From contig JABANP010000070.1 in assembly GCA_013115135.1 (NCBI GenBank), forward strand, positions 107,306-171,305: a stretch of DNA of 64,000 bases, given 5' to 3'. Shown here one piece after another: positions 42,331-53,719 of this stretch; the stretch's first letter is position 1; each line of letters opens with the position of its first letter. The translations under genes and the position numbers were made by a program. The stretch comes from Perkinsus olseni (taxonomy: Eukaryota; Perkinsozoa; Perkinsida; Perkinsidae). The notes beneath the pieces are model-generated. The model did no database searches and was not told the DNA's origin. It saw nothing but the letters and a program-made list of their open reading frames with translations.

Positions 42331-45300
42331 TTAAGCCACATCATCTTCATCATCATCTTGGTCATCGATTGGCGATTTCGAGCGGCCTACGAACAAACAA
42401 GTCGCCGAATCAACAGTCGCTACCCTTACTTCTTTAGCTCCCTCCGGTGACTCGACTCCTTCAGTCCAACACCGAACGTTGAAGATACTCTCCTCAGCTC
42501 TGAACCACAGCCACACATATAGAAATGTACCAACAACTAGTAACTCACCTTGAGCGCTTCTTCTTGCAAGCTTCGGCGACTTCAAAGATTTCTGAGCTCT
42601 CCGAGCCAGTGCAAACCATCGGTACCAGTGGATGAGCAGAAGACATCGACTGCAGGATGGACCACTTGGCGTCGAACGGATGAGCGAACCACAAGAGGTC
42701 TGCAACTTCGGGGTCGAGTAGTGGCAAATCGAGCTGAGTCCGGCGAGCCTGAGAGATGCGCCCTCACACCAACTTCACTCTAATGACTATCGTCACCTCC
42801 TCCACAGCCCGGTCACACAATTTGTCGGCTTTACGAATAGCAGCCTGCAAGTCTTCATCGGCGTAGCTCGTGGTGTGACTCCCGGTAGTGGACGTGCTGG
42901 TGCGACGGAAGGGGCTCATGCTGTACTGTGTCGAACCGTTCTCGACCGAACCACCATCAAACTTAGTCAAGAAAGCGGCCGGACTCAATGCATCGGAGAG
43001 ATTCCTAAGAAGAACGAATGCTCGACTGATGACCGTTCCACTCAGTCTCACTTAAGACTCTGCTGCTCATCTCGTTTTATGTGATACCACTCGCCGGACA
43101 TGATCTTGAAAGTGTACGAAGGAAGAAGCCTCCACCCATTGTCGGCGATCCACAAGATCGCATCGGCGACGTAGTCAACCTCTTCCCGGGTCATGGTGAA
43201 ATGCACACCAACTCTGACGAATCCAGGCTTGAAAATTTCGTAGCGTGTATCATCTGACGAGCACAATCAACGAAGAGTGAATTTTAAGCGCAGAAAAAAA
43301 CCTACCGAGCGCCTCCTCGAAGCGTTCAGCGCTGCCGCAGGTGAGACCGAGAATGGCCTCACCATAGGGACCAGCGCAAGCACAACCGCCTCTTGCTTGA
43401 ATGCCGAACACATCATTCAAGACAGCACCGACAAAGTTGTAATGTAAGTATCTAAAAAACCATCCATCACCAGACAACCTTCAAGTGCAGACTTATTACA
43501 ACCCGTGCTTTGTCGAACTGTCAGTCTGATTGTACAAAATGTTGAACGAAATAATGCCAGCACAATGTGATCGATCCTGGAAGAAAAGTTCAAGTCGATA
43601 CCACAGATTTTAACCTACCTTCGGGCCGACGATATGAACCTTGCTGTGAGCTCGCATTCTGCTGGCAAGATGGTCAGCCATCCTCTGCTCCTCGACGGCA
43701 ATTCTCTCGATTCCAACCATAGTGTGCAAATGGTAAACGGCGCCTGTCCTGATACAACCGAGAATGTCGGGAGTACCTGAAGACATACGAAATGACTGAT
43801 GGAGAATAGCCAAAACAGAAGAAAATATTAGAAGACCAAATAAGATCGAATGAAAATCTCGAGAGGCCTGTTGCTAAAAAGTCTGATCATACTACGACCG
43901 AAACGAGCAAATAGGCCAATACTGGCGCGAAGCTATGAACTCCCACACACAAGAAACATTGAACCAAGTATGAATATAAAATCACTCACCAGCCTCCTCG
44001 CGCTCCTCCAAGTTGTCAAGGTAATGATGACCCCTTCGGCTGACGTAGAGGACGACACCCCCACCACACACTGCCGGCACAGCGTTTGTCTGATGCTTCC
44101 TCTTGCATAGAAGGAGGCCGCTGCTGCCGGGACCACCGAGGAGCTTATGGGGGGATACGAAAGCGAAGTCGATGTATCCTTCAGGATGAGCGACAGGATT
44201 CATATCAACCTGGTGAGACAGTATCGCACACAATCACGAAGGGCAGGGAAGTCTTGCCTTATTATGGGCGGCGATAGCAGCAAGATCCCAAGCAGCTATA
44301 CCGTGATACTTGTGAACGAGAGTCGATACGGTCGGAATCTGAGCAGCAAAACTACGAACCAGCTACTAGCGATCTGTCCTACATCAAGACGAGCCCCAGT
44401 GACATTGCTGCAAGCAGAGAGGACAACAACAGGGACAGCGAAGTCATGGTGATGACGATTGAAACTCATAACCTGAAGGAGCGTGCTCGATCACTGAAGA
44501 CATAGGCCCGAGGAACGTACTTTCTTGAGGACCTCCTCCAAACCATCAACGGATGCCGTCCCTTTGACTGGATCGAGCGGCAGGGTCTGAGAGAGCTATC
44601 ATTAGCTGAGGGAATGCGGAAGGAACAACACTCACAACAAGCTCGACTTCCACATCGGCAGACTTGTCACCGCTGAAACGCTTGACGAACGACCCGGGAA
44701 CTGAGAGGATGAAAAGTTCACGTATCAGGCCACGTCAAGGTTCGCAGTCACGGAATCTTACCTGCTCGTGAGCGAGTGATACGACTCAGGGGGTATTTTA
44801 AAGCCAGCTCTCTAAAAGGTAGGACTGAACTGTGGTGGGCAACAGGATCTATAATCAGAACCTGGAGGATGAGCATGAACACAGGCATGAACAGCCACTC
44901 GAGGCGTACCGCTCGACGCAGGCCCTTCCGAGACTTGTCCGTTGCGAAGACCCGACTGCGGCACATCATCTCAGCGAACTTATTGATGGCACCAGTTGCT
45001 CCCGCTCCGCAGAAGATGACTGAATGGGAGGACATCAAAACTAATAAGACCTTGTAGTCGACTTACCAGAATCATCCGTGGTACAATTAAAATATTGACG
45101 AACCTTATCTCTCGCCTCTTCACGATAGTGCATCGTTTGACGAGCAGTTGCCGAGGCTAAGGAATGGGTATTGGCGTATCTAACCGACACGCCATCAAGT
45201 TAGTGATCAACAAGTGTACGCGAGCACACGCACGTGGGGCAAACAGTAGAGGTAATAAACTCCTCAATAGCAGACACGCTTCTGCCTGACGCAGTAAAGT

Positions 45301-45518
45301 CGCAGTACCTGAGCTGAGAGATTGAAAACTCCGAGGAAAGAAGCAAGCTTACACAAGCTTCCGTGTAGAACCATCGAAAGGGACAGAAACCCTTTCGTGT
45401 TCACCGATGGACTGATCCCTAAGAGAGTTCACGAGGGTGTCATAATCGTCGTTTCCGTTTACAGCTCCTCTTGAAGGAGTGTCAACGGGGCAGGGAGATC
45501 CATCCGGAGTAATCATTG
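42331..45518 (-). CDS. Class V (NifS-like) aminotransferase family protein, copy 2
   Basis: Same exon plan as 31349-34531, on the minus strand, from ATG at 45518 to TAA at 42331. All key motifs are present: TASGR, GAGATGAIN, AAWDLAA, SPHK, RGGCACAGPYG, and the acidic tail. Coding differences are few (for example VPLKWLF becomes VRLEWLF; MTQEE becomes MTREE; GWKLL becomes GWRLL). Splice sites checked at several introns are kept. It appears intact, giving a second functional gene or the second haplotype. Localisation is not evident: no clear signal or transit peptide at the N-terminus. Confidence 0.87.
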
Positions 45519-46428
45519 TTAGAGGGGAGGGCCGCAAGAACACTAGGAGGGAATAATACGATCGATACGCGAGACTCCCACCCACCGCTCAGGATTAGTT
45601 TTCGATCGATGGAAGGACAATTGGTGTCTCACAATTGCATCACCCGCGTCACACATGATTCGAGCACTCACAGATAAGATGAAACTGCCGTGATTCAAGC
45701 TAGCAGTCTGACAGCCAGCAGCAGCTCGCAATGTTTCCGCCGCCGATCTCGAGTGTATTGTTCAATAAAACAATTTCGAAACCCGTAATCGTTTCTGTTA
45801 TCGCATTTCTCGGAATACAAAAATATATTCCAGATTCGATTTTTGGGTCTGAGAAGTACTTACTTCTAGTTGTACTCGCAGACCGAGCGCTTCACTGGTA
45901 GTGTTCAATATGGCGTCACCCGTATTTTATAGCAATGAGCGGCGACACTATTTCTGATTACTCTTGGTTGATGGGCGTGCTCATTCTGTCGATGAGAAGT
46001 CTGGCGTTTGGGATCTTGGGAATGCGATTGGCAGTTTCTGTCGAGCGTCGAAGCTTGGTAGATCTTCAGCTGCAACTTCCGATCATCCAAGACGGGCTAC
46101 TGACTCGGATGATCAGGGTGAGGATCCAGCTCGTCTGTGTCTAACTAATCCGGCGACGGCGTTGAGCCGTAAACTGACGCGCTCATTAGTCAGAAGCAAG
46201 TGTCTCCCTTTTGCGAGCAGACTTTTCAGCAGCAGCGGCCCTCTGCTCGGTGGCTCTTGCTCTTCACTTAACTTTCTGATATCCGGTACTCGAGACGAAC
46301 GCAGTACTGACTATGGTTTGCAAACATCTGATAAACATCATGTACAGCAGTCTTGCTGAAATCAATCACATCAATACGGCTTTCAATGATACGCCTCGTC
46401 ATCCTCCATCTCGAGCACGACGAGGGTG
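45519..46428. other. Spacer upstream of aminotransferase copy 2
   Basis: No gene recognised. The MITE present in the left arm (30457-30563) is absent; an AT-rich stretch starting GTTCAATAAAACAATTTCG (45767) may be a remote relative of its end. Confidence 0.4.
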
Positions 46429-47016
46429 TCACTTGTCCGGGGGTACCAGCGCAACCTGACTGGCCACAGAGTCGTCTGACCAATGACCGATGTCGTATCC
46501 TTCTGAAGAAGCTAGGCCACTAATATCGACGTTAGTGTCGTTCGGGCACCTTCCTCGATCCAAGGTCATCAGTGTTCCGTTCAATCTAAATGATACTCGT
46601 TGCAGACGCCTGTTGAATACGATGACGTCAGCGTCTCCGTCATAGTATTTTAAGTCAACGTCGCAGCTCCGACCCTCCAGCATCCAAGCCCTCAAGGCTT
46701 CCAGGCTCTTCGAAATTTCGTCGAGGGACCATGAGAAGTAAAGCCACGGTTGGTTCACATCGAACTCTTGCCTCTTGAATTCGATCATGTCCGAGACTTC
46801 CTCAGAGGTTCCGAAATTATCACACTTGAAAGTGAATATACCGACCCATTCAGAGTGATTACGTGGTTGGGGAGGCTCCAGCCAGTCCATTCCTATGCAG
46901 AGATAAGGGTCAGCTTGAAGTTGATGATAATACGGACCTGATGGTCCCAGCGGGAGGGTGGCTGCGGACGAGTCCTCGAGGATCAGAGTGCTTAACAACG
47001 CGACGACAAACATCAT
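46429..47016 (-). CDS. Small secreted protein, copy 2 (about 195 aa)
   Basis: ATG at 47016 or the next codon; signal peptide MFVVALLSTLILEDSSAA is identical to copy 1. The central part differs at many positions (VDWVEPP/MDWLEPP; DMMKFTRHEFDVEQPFVYF/DMIEFKRQEFDVNQPWLYF; ETPENVEALRDWMMRSGNC/EISKSLEALRAWMLEGRSC), while the C-terminus SDDSVASQVALVPPD is identical. Cys positions are mostly kept, so the fold is probably preserved. No known domain. Confidence 0.72.
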   Translation of the reverse strand: MMFVVALLSTLILEDSSAATLPLGPSGPYYHQLQADPYLCIGMDWLEPPQPRNHSEWVGIFTFKCDNFGTSEEVSDMIEFKRQEFDVNQPWLYFSWSLDEISKSLEALRAWMLEGRSCDVDLKYYDGDADVIVFNRRLQRVSFRLNGTLMTLDRGRCPNDTNVDISGLASSEGYDIGHWSDDSVASQVALVPPDK

Positions 47017-47458
47017 CAGCAAACAAATCCTACTGTGGTTCGCGTTCGGCACTCAGACCCTGCCCGCTGCGAATCCTCTTTCAAAGGAAAACAACGAGAG
47101 ACTGCGTCAGAATCTAGCCGCTTGATCTCCGGTACGAATGATATTCCAGAGTACAATTAGATGATGAGGTCCCGATAATATTTGGAGGTGGCACACTATG
47201 AACTGAACGCTTTTGGCGTCTTATAGGATTATGATGCAGCCCACGGCTCTTTTCTAAGAGCAGAATCATCTTACGGGAAGGAGAACAGCGCCGTTTGGAC
47301 CGCTCGAAGACCTGGAATTCTGTTTCGTGCGCCAAGGGCCTCCCTGTGCGCGTGAGTTGGCGTTGTCTTCCACCAGAATTCCGCCCGCCACACGGATACT
47401 TTCAACTCTACTCGTCTGTTAGCATTGTAAACGTCAATCCACCGGCGGTAATTATGAA

Positions 47459-49138
47459 TCACCACAAGCGAGTGGGAGAGTCTCTCAACATGCGTGCGCG
47501 GTATTTGTCGGCCATGTCTCTATCGGACCCCGGCATCTTCCAGACGTTATTCAGCATGTGAATGAAAGTTTCATCGTCGTCGATAGACGCGCTCACCGCT
47601 CCGTAATATCTGAGAGAGGCGCCAATCTCAATACCGATCATTCAGCCGTAACAACGGGTCATGGAGAGAAGTGTTTCAAGCTAGTCTCTTCCGCTTTAGA
47701 GAAACTCTCTCGATGAAGAAATATTCATAAACCCGAATCTTGAAGGAATCCTCTATGGAACGCTTACGAGTATACAACCGAATGGTGGAAGGTTCGTCTA
47801 ACGTACATCTCGTTACGATTTTCCTCTGTGGAGGGATCCGAGGGTTCAGATCTCCAAGGCATAATGGAGATCTTCTGATTAAATCTACCGCTAGCGCGAT
47901 GACAGTCTCGGCTGCCAACTCACGAGGCTGACTCGGGAGTGACGATTGGTAAGGGCACGGAGGCGCACATGCCATGAGATTTTCAACAGAAAATGCTCAG
48001 TGAGCCCAGGGCTTCACAAACGACTCACTCCAGCCACTCGCTGAGGGACACCTTTCCGTCGTGGTTAGCGTCGAAGACCTGCATGACTTCCGCGAAGATC
48101 TCTTCCTGGGCGTCTGATTCCCGCTCGAACCTGTCGAGATTCTTGGGGGGCTTCTGCCCGCCTGCCGATACAAACTTTTGCCGTCCGGTCTCACATCTGG
48201 ATGGTTGGATGGATTTAGGCAATTGACATCTTCGGAAGTTAGAGAATCCATCGCCATTGGAATCGAGTTTGCTGAAGATGTCCGCGGCCGCCTCTCTACG
48301 ACGGTTGTTCATTTTTCCTGATCGCGATGTGTTTTAGATGGCAATCCGGGTCGTTGATGAGGAACGCAGAATCGAGTCAGCAAGTGAAGCCATGAGAAGC
48401 ATCCGTCGTACGATAATTTTATGTTATTGCGGAATCGTCTACGATGGGCGTCAATGAGTGAGATCATCGTATGGAAGTTCGGTACGAAGTGTCGTTTGGT
48501 ACCGAAATATTGGATTTATTTCACCTCCGATCATTCACGTCACTTCGAGAAGGTCGAATAGCACTATTCGTAGCTGTAGGTGGAACAGCCACGAGGTCAA
48601 AGCGGAGAAATCATTATGATGATCCTCACCAAAGACGCCACAGCCCTTCGACACATCAGCCTACCCCGTATGGCCCTGAGGAATTCCTCGTAATCGACCG
48701 TGCCGGAGGAGTCAGAGTCGAAGAGTTGGAACAACAGCGTGCAGGCCTGCTGGTTCCGCACGCCTATCTCTCTGAGGAACTTGGTGAACTCCTCCATGCT
48801 CAACTGGAGAGGCAACAACAACAACGTTGAACTCATCACACAAACAACGTTCAGACACACGAATTGCCGACTCGAGAAGCAGATAGTCCTCGATAGGCTC
48901 CCACGACGGCTCCTCGGTATCGCATCGGGGAAGCGCATTAGCAAGAAGATTCCCGAGTCGCGTTTACCTTCCTATCACCGTCGTCGTCGATGATGCGGAA
49001 TAGTTTACCCAAGCTGTAGATGTCGCCCGCGCTTCGAGACTTCAACTTCTTGCGAAGCTCTTCTAGAGTTTTCTGGAAGGGAGGCACGACCACCTCTACT
49101 GGACGATTGTCTCCCGCTCGAGCGAGTAAGACTTTCAT
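47459..49138 (-). CDS. Calcyphosin-like EF-hand calcium-binding protein
   Basis: Exons (minus): 49138-48968, 48803-48665, about 48317-48029, 47609-47459. The domain order matches CAPS/CAPSL: EF1 in LGKLFRIIDDDGDRK, then MEEFTKFLREIGV; EF2 FDSDSSGTVDYEEF; EF3 KLDSNGDGF; EF4 FDANHDGKVSLSEW; and the diagnostic tail YYGAVSASIDDDETFIHMLNNVW. Phases agree at the three junctions. After EF3, the expected LTSEDV helix is in another frame for about 20 residues, then the original frame resumes, implying two compensating indels. It would bind Ca2+ in the cytosol or flagellum. Upstream coding exons are possible (see 49695-49821). The left-arm copy is truncated. Confidence 0.82.
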
Positions 49139-49694
49139 GGAAGGGGAAAGCTGTTGAGTTTCGACTGAAGCTTTCCGAGCTGTGAATTCACAATCTAATG
49201 CGCTCGACCGAAAACTGCCTCGCTTCAAGAAGTTGGAAGGAAAGCGTCAATGGAGAATGCCGACATTCATCTCCTTCTTGCCGTGCATCTCGGTGAGTTT
49301 GTTCGAGAAATCGACTCCCCCCCATGATGGCGACTCGAAGTTCCTGAACCTGCAGGGAGCAGGAACCCGAAGCACTGGGAGTCCGGAAGCTGAATGGCTG
49401 TATGACCAGCTGTCGTTCTCAAATTACCCGTCTAATTGCGCGTTCCCACTGGACTTCCTTTTCGATCCTGAAGTAACAGTCACATGTCCCTGTTACGGCG
49501 CGATGTACTCGGAGGGCACGACGCCGTACAGCCCCACCGGAGCTGCCAGTGCGGCCAACTCGCTCAAGTGATGAAGCCCCCGCTTGTCTCTGTCTATCTA
49601 GAACTTCCTCGTACTCCGAGATTAACCTAACAATTCCTGGGTAACCACGTTGCCTAGCTGATGCTGGCGAAACTCCCTGCTGTACCGTGCTCAC

Positions 49695-49821
49695 TTCCGA
49701 AGTTCAGACCGCAGACCGATGGGGATCTCCAATTTGGCCCATTCAGCTTCCGATAAGCTAGCTAGTGCCCCGCGACCATCGAGCCACTGGTCTTTGAGAT
49801 ATTGTCGCCATGGTGCTTCCT
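49695..49821 (-). CDS. Possible exon with SAM-like segment upstream of the calcyphosin gene
   Basis: Bounded by a pyrimidine-rich TAG acceptor and a GTGAGC donor. It encodes about 42 residues with the spacing of the second half of a SAM domain (WLDGRGALASLSEAEWAKLEIP followed by IGLRSELRK). It could be an N-terminal exon of the calcyphosin-like gene or a relic of another gene; its phase does not join directly to the 49138 exon, so the link is unproven. Confidence 0.4.
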
Positions 49822-50680
49822 CTATGAAGAGAAAAAGATAACCTCGCGAGACTCGTGACAACCGTGACTTATTCAAGTTGACTTGAATCATGCTAGTGAG
49901 GCTACATGGATCGGGTTCGATTAGGCTCGGCCTTGCTCGCTTCACCGACCTTCCGGGGCTTTCCCCATTCTCCTGCATGCTTCTTCGAGGAGATCGATGC
50001 CGCTCTTTCGCAACCCCACAGTGCGCTTCTCTAACGGACGCCTTTCCACTGAGGAGACATGAGACACTACATAACGGCCCTGTGATGCCGAATCGAGAAC
50101 AGGGAGCACTGGCAGCCTCCACCCGGCGTGCATGGAGTTGACGATGATCGACCGAGGTCTACCCGCGGCGGCTCTTGGTGCTTCATTTTCTGGTGACTGG
50201 TCTCTCGCGACCACAACCTCGCGATCCATCGGTCCTGTTCGGCAGGGGAATATGGTCGTATCTCTACTCATTGACGACCGAAGCGACTGTAACAAACTTT
50301 AACATCATCCCTTACTAGAGAATTGTTGATTCTTATCAACGTGACTATGGCTTCATAGGAGTTACGAGAGAAACGTCAACTCAGCAAGTGGTGTTGTTGG
50401 GTCGAAACCTGCGCAGCGATCTGGCCCGTTGACGACCCGGCGGACCGAGCATGATGAGCCGATTCAACGGCCTATGGTTGTTAATTGAGGCAGCTGTAGG
50501 ACGAGTCTCGATTGCTGCCGTTGCACTTCGAACTTCAGAAATGGGTGAAAAGTCATCTTCCGCCATCCCGCATGCAAATCATCGATAAGGTCATCTTCTC
50601 TTCATGACTGATGCAGTCGTACTCGGCGGTGAATGCTCACTCACAGCTCACTGCACTGAGTTCAATCTGAAATTGACAAT

Positions 50681-50757
50681 GATACCTGAGGGATGCGAAC
50701 CTCCGCAAGCACAGTCTTAATCAGAGGGCACCGTCTTAATCACTCGGCCAAAGTGTC
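50681..50757 (-). pseudogene. tRNA-Ser relic
   Basis: Acceptor GACACTT...AGGTATC and D-arm GGCCGAGTGATTAAGAC are recognisable; the anticodon and variable region are scrambled and the T-loop reads TTCGCAT. Confidence 0.7.
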
Positions 50758-50880
50758 TGCTTCAGACCTGCTCACGCCTTCCACCTCCATGCTGGTCGCG
50801 TTTACGCGGAACCCTGTTAGCTATGAGCTACGCGTATGGACTCAGCGACCGCCTAGGAGGCTCAAAAAAGGCCACTATCG

Positions 50881-50952
50881 CTCGATTAGGTCAGCTGGGT
50901 AGCATATCTACCTACGGAGCAGATGGTCGTAGGTTTGAATCCTGCACCGAGT
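50881..50952 (+). pseudogene. tRNA-Arg(ACG) relic
   Basis: Anticodon loop CTACGGA and T-arm TCGTAGGTTTGAATCC match tRNA-Arg, but the acceptor (CTCGATT/CACCGAG) and the anticodon stem (TCTAC/GCAGA) carry mismatches. Confidence 0.7.
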
Positions 50953-52465
50953 TCATCTAGTTCTCGACCGAAATCTTGAAAAGATGGCATGCGGTTGGAG
51001 TTCTTTCTCACCGTAGTGAACCAGCCAACTTAAAAGTCCAGTTTCAATAACTAGCTTGACCAGAGACGTAGAATGGACGTGATTCCAATTAGAAGCAAAA
51101 TATGTCATCGACCCCGCATGCTATTGTACCACCATATCACAGAATCGAAACCCCTTGTGCTGGAAGTGTTCGCGCATTAAGACTGCAGAGAACTACTTCG
51201 ATATTTCCTCTAGCTGTACTTCACAATGCGACACTTATTTCCATCAGCATCGGCTCATTGAGGCTGCGAAAGTAATCTCACGCATATCCCTATCGTACTG
51301 GAATATGAGCTAGACGATGGAATAGATCAGATATGTAACCCAGCGAACGTATCAAAGAGATCAGAGTATCAGAGTTAGTCCCGGCGCGGCGACAGAACTG
51401 ATCCCAGTTAGAGACTCGTTTGTGAAACTCAATTTATCCGAAGTATATCGGAAATGATCGTACAGATGGTCTTCGAAAAGGTGGAGCAAGTGTAAAGACT
51501 CGGCTCTCGGTTAGGTTCTTCTCGTCATCTCGGCCACGACGGATGAACAATAGTCGTGGGCTTTCGCCTTCTCCTGATAGCTGTGAACTCTCTCCTCAAG
51601 ACTGGGTCCCCACTACACAGAAAAGAAATACTACACTTACCTGCGTGCTCGGTGTCACTGACTGTGTGGAGGATGCGAATGGAACTTCTTCTCAACTAGC
51701 CAACTCAGGAGTCGGAAGCAAAAGAAGTCATCGACCACGCATGCTAGTGTACCGTCATATCACAGAATCGAGACCCCATGTGCTGGAAGTGTCCGCCAGA
51801 TAGACCAATGGCTGACTGCAGAAAACTACATAGACGATTAATTACTCTAGCTGTACTTCACAATACGAAACTCGTTTGTTCCCATCAGCATCGGCTCATC
51901 GACGAAAGCGAGAGTCACCTGATGCGTATCCTCATCGTAGTGGAATATAAGTTGGACGATGGAATCGTGAGACATATCGCGCACGAACGAATCAAAAAGT
52001 CGAGAGCAGCACTTACAATGGTGGGAGTGTAGATGATAGAATAGCCATGCAAAATGTCTTACGGATGTTCATTCGATTAGGTCAGCCTCCAAGACCTCTA
52101 AATCTCTTCACACTTTCATCATCATCGCAGCTCAACTGCAGTGTATTGTTATTAAGCGTCGGATAGGCGTCAGACAGGAAGTACAGGCCGACAGTACACG
52201 CATCATCCCGAAGAACGTGTGCGTACTTATTCATCGGCTCGAGCCTCTCCCCAGAGAGGGTCTTACCATGGGAGCACCCAGCTCCGCTGGACCGCAGAAA
52301 AGAACGAAGGAGGTGCAGCGTCGCCGCACTTGACGGAGAATCTTCCGAAACGCTCGGGCGGGGCGCGGATGAAGTAGATCGGTGCGACTGGTAGCAGATT
52401 AAGCGCAATTGGGTACTTCCCGAATCAAACGCGATCGTCTACAGGTTCCACTAGTCTCTTATCAC

Positions 52466-53719
52466 ATGCCAGTATTCTCCCTCTCCGTCGCTGTCCTCTC
52501 GACTCTCGGTGCCCTTCAGGTCGTCCCATACGCGATGGGTTTTACCGCCGAGTGCGACGCTGTCTGTGCCGCTACCTACCCAGGATCATATTGTAAATAC
52601 TGGAAGACGCCTAGCACTTGCTTTGGGTCGAACGCCCCGTGCTCCTGTTACTCGAGTGCAACGACGGAAGCCCCTCGTAACTGCGACGCCGGTTGTGCCG
52701 CGGATACTCCCGGCTCGTACTGCAAGTATTGGAAGGTTCCCAGCGTTTGCCATGCATCCAACGTGCCTTGCACTTGCGAAGTCTCGTCAACTCCTGGGGT
52801 TATCACCGACGAGGTTTCGGTCACTACAACACCTGCTGAAGCTCCTGCTCGCGAGGACAAGGACGAGGAGACCACCACTCATGTGACCACACAGACGGCT
52901 GTCATTTCCACCACTGCAGCTCCGGCTACGACCTCGGGTACTGACGATACTACTGAGGTTTCGACTGTCGAGACGACAGCTGCCTCGGAGGTTACTAGTA
53001 TGACTACGGCTGTTGTCGACACCACAGAGTTGAGCACTCCAACCGTGGTTACCGACGAGGTTGATGTTACCACTGTGCCTGGTGAATCCCCTGGCCGTGA
53101 CCAGAAGGATGATGACCAGACTACAACTGCCGAGGCTACTGTAGTTACCACTACAGCTGTTCCCGTCGTGGATGTGACGACCTCTTCCACATCCAGCGCT
53201 GATACCTCCGTGGAGACCTCTGCCGCAGTCACGCCCTTGACAACCTCCACTGTGGCTCCCGTCACTGACGAAGTGGTCGTTACCACCGAGGCCGGAGAAT
53301 CTCCCGGCAGGGAGAAGGACGATGGTGATGCTCCTGTAGAGACTACGACTGATGCTCCTGTAGAGACTACGGCTGGTGTTCCTGTAGAGACTACGACTGG
53401 TGCGACCCCCGAACCCACCAGCACAGCGGCCACCTCAGAGCAGACAACGCCATCGGTTGTCACTAATGAGGCTTTCGTCACTACTCCTATCGACGACGCG
53501 GACGGACGAGATCAGAAGGATGAATCAGCCGAGACTACTCAGCCTTCTACTACAGCTGTTATCTCAACAGTCGAGGCGGTGACCACGGACGCCTCGACTG
53601 ATGTGGTCACGGCGGTCACAACCACTGGTGTTGCTACCTCCATTGAGGTCACCTCTGAAGCCCCACCGACTACTGCCGAAGCGACTGAAGTCCCGACTAC
53701 TGTCAGCCCGAGTACTTAG
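52466..53719 (+). CDS. Secreted mucin-like protein M3 (417 aa)
   Basis: Starts MPVFSLSVAVLSTLGALQ like M1 and shares its upstream sequence. Two six-Cys modules and the four-times recurring TDEV...GRxxKD Thr-rich repeats are intact. The VETTT octapeptide has three copies (one diverged, VETTAGVP). Ends TTVSPST. No membrane anchor seen. Together with M1 and M2 it shows that this gene expands by segmental duplication and changes length in the octapeptide block. Confidence 0.85.
   Translation: MPVFSLSVAVLSTLGALQVVPYAMGFTAECDAVCAATYPGSYCKYWKTPSTCFGSNAPCSCYSSATTEAPRNCDAGCAADTPGSYCKYWKVPSVCHASNVPCTCEVSSTPGVITDEVSVTTTPAEAPAREDKDEETTTHVTTQTAVISTTAAPATTSGTDDTTEVSTVETTAASEVTSMTTAVVDTTELSTPTVVTDEVDVTTVPGESPGRDQKDDDQTTTAEATVVTTTAVPVVDVTTSSTSSADTSVETSAAVTPLTTSTVAPVTDEVVVTTEAGESPGREKDDGDAPVETTTDAPVETTAGVPVETTTGATPEPTSTAATSEQTTPSVVTNEAFVTTPIDDADGRDQKDESAETTQPSTTAVISTVEAVTTDASTDVVTAVTTTGVATSIEVTSEAPPTTAEATEVPTTVSPST

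Larger units (their letters stand above)
39700..49380 (-). repeat. Right arm of large inverted duplication
   Basis: Inverse complement of 28430-37330 in gene order. Aminotransferase exons and introns look nearly identical between arms; blocks compared by eye differ by only a few bases per hundred. Confidence 0.85.
49945..52184 (-). repeat. Segment S, copy 3 (inverted)
   Basis: Reverse complement resembles 37556-39310 and continues to about 39440 of that copy (shared CCTCGGTCAATC/GATTGACCGAGG region and the codons for SMSRDTTIFPCRTGP). It contains the 3' end fragment of gene H (52082-52170), a tRNA-Arg relic and a tRNA-Ser relic, and leads directly into M3 as copy 2 leads into M1. Confidence 0.75.
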
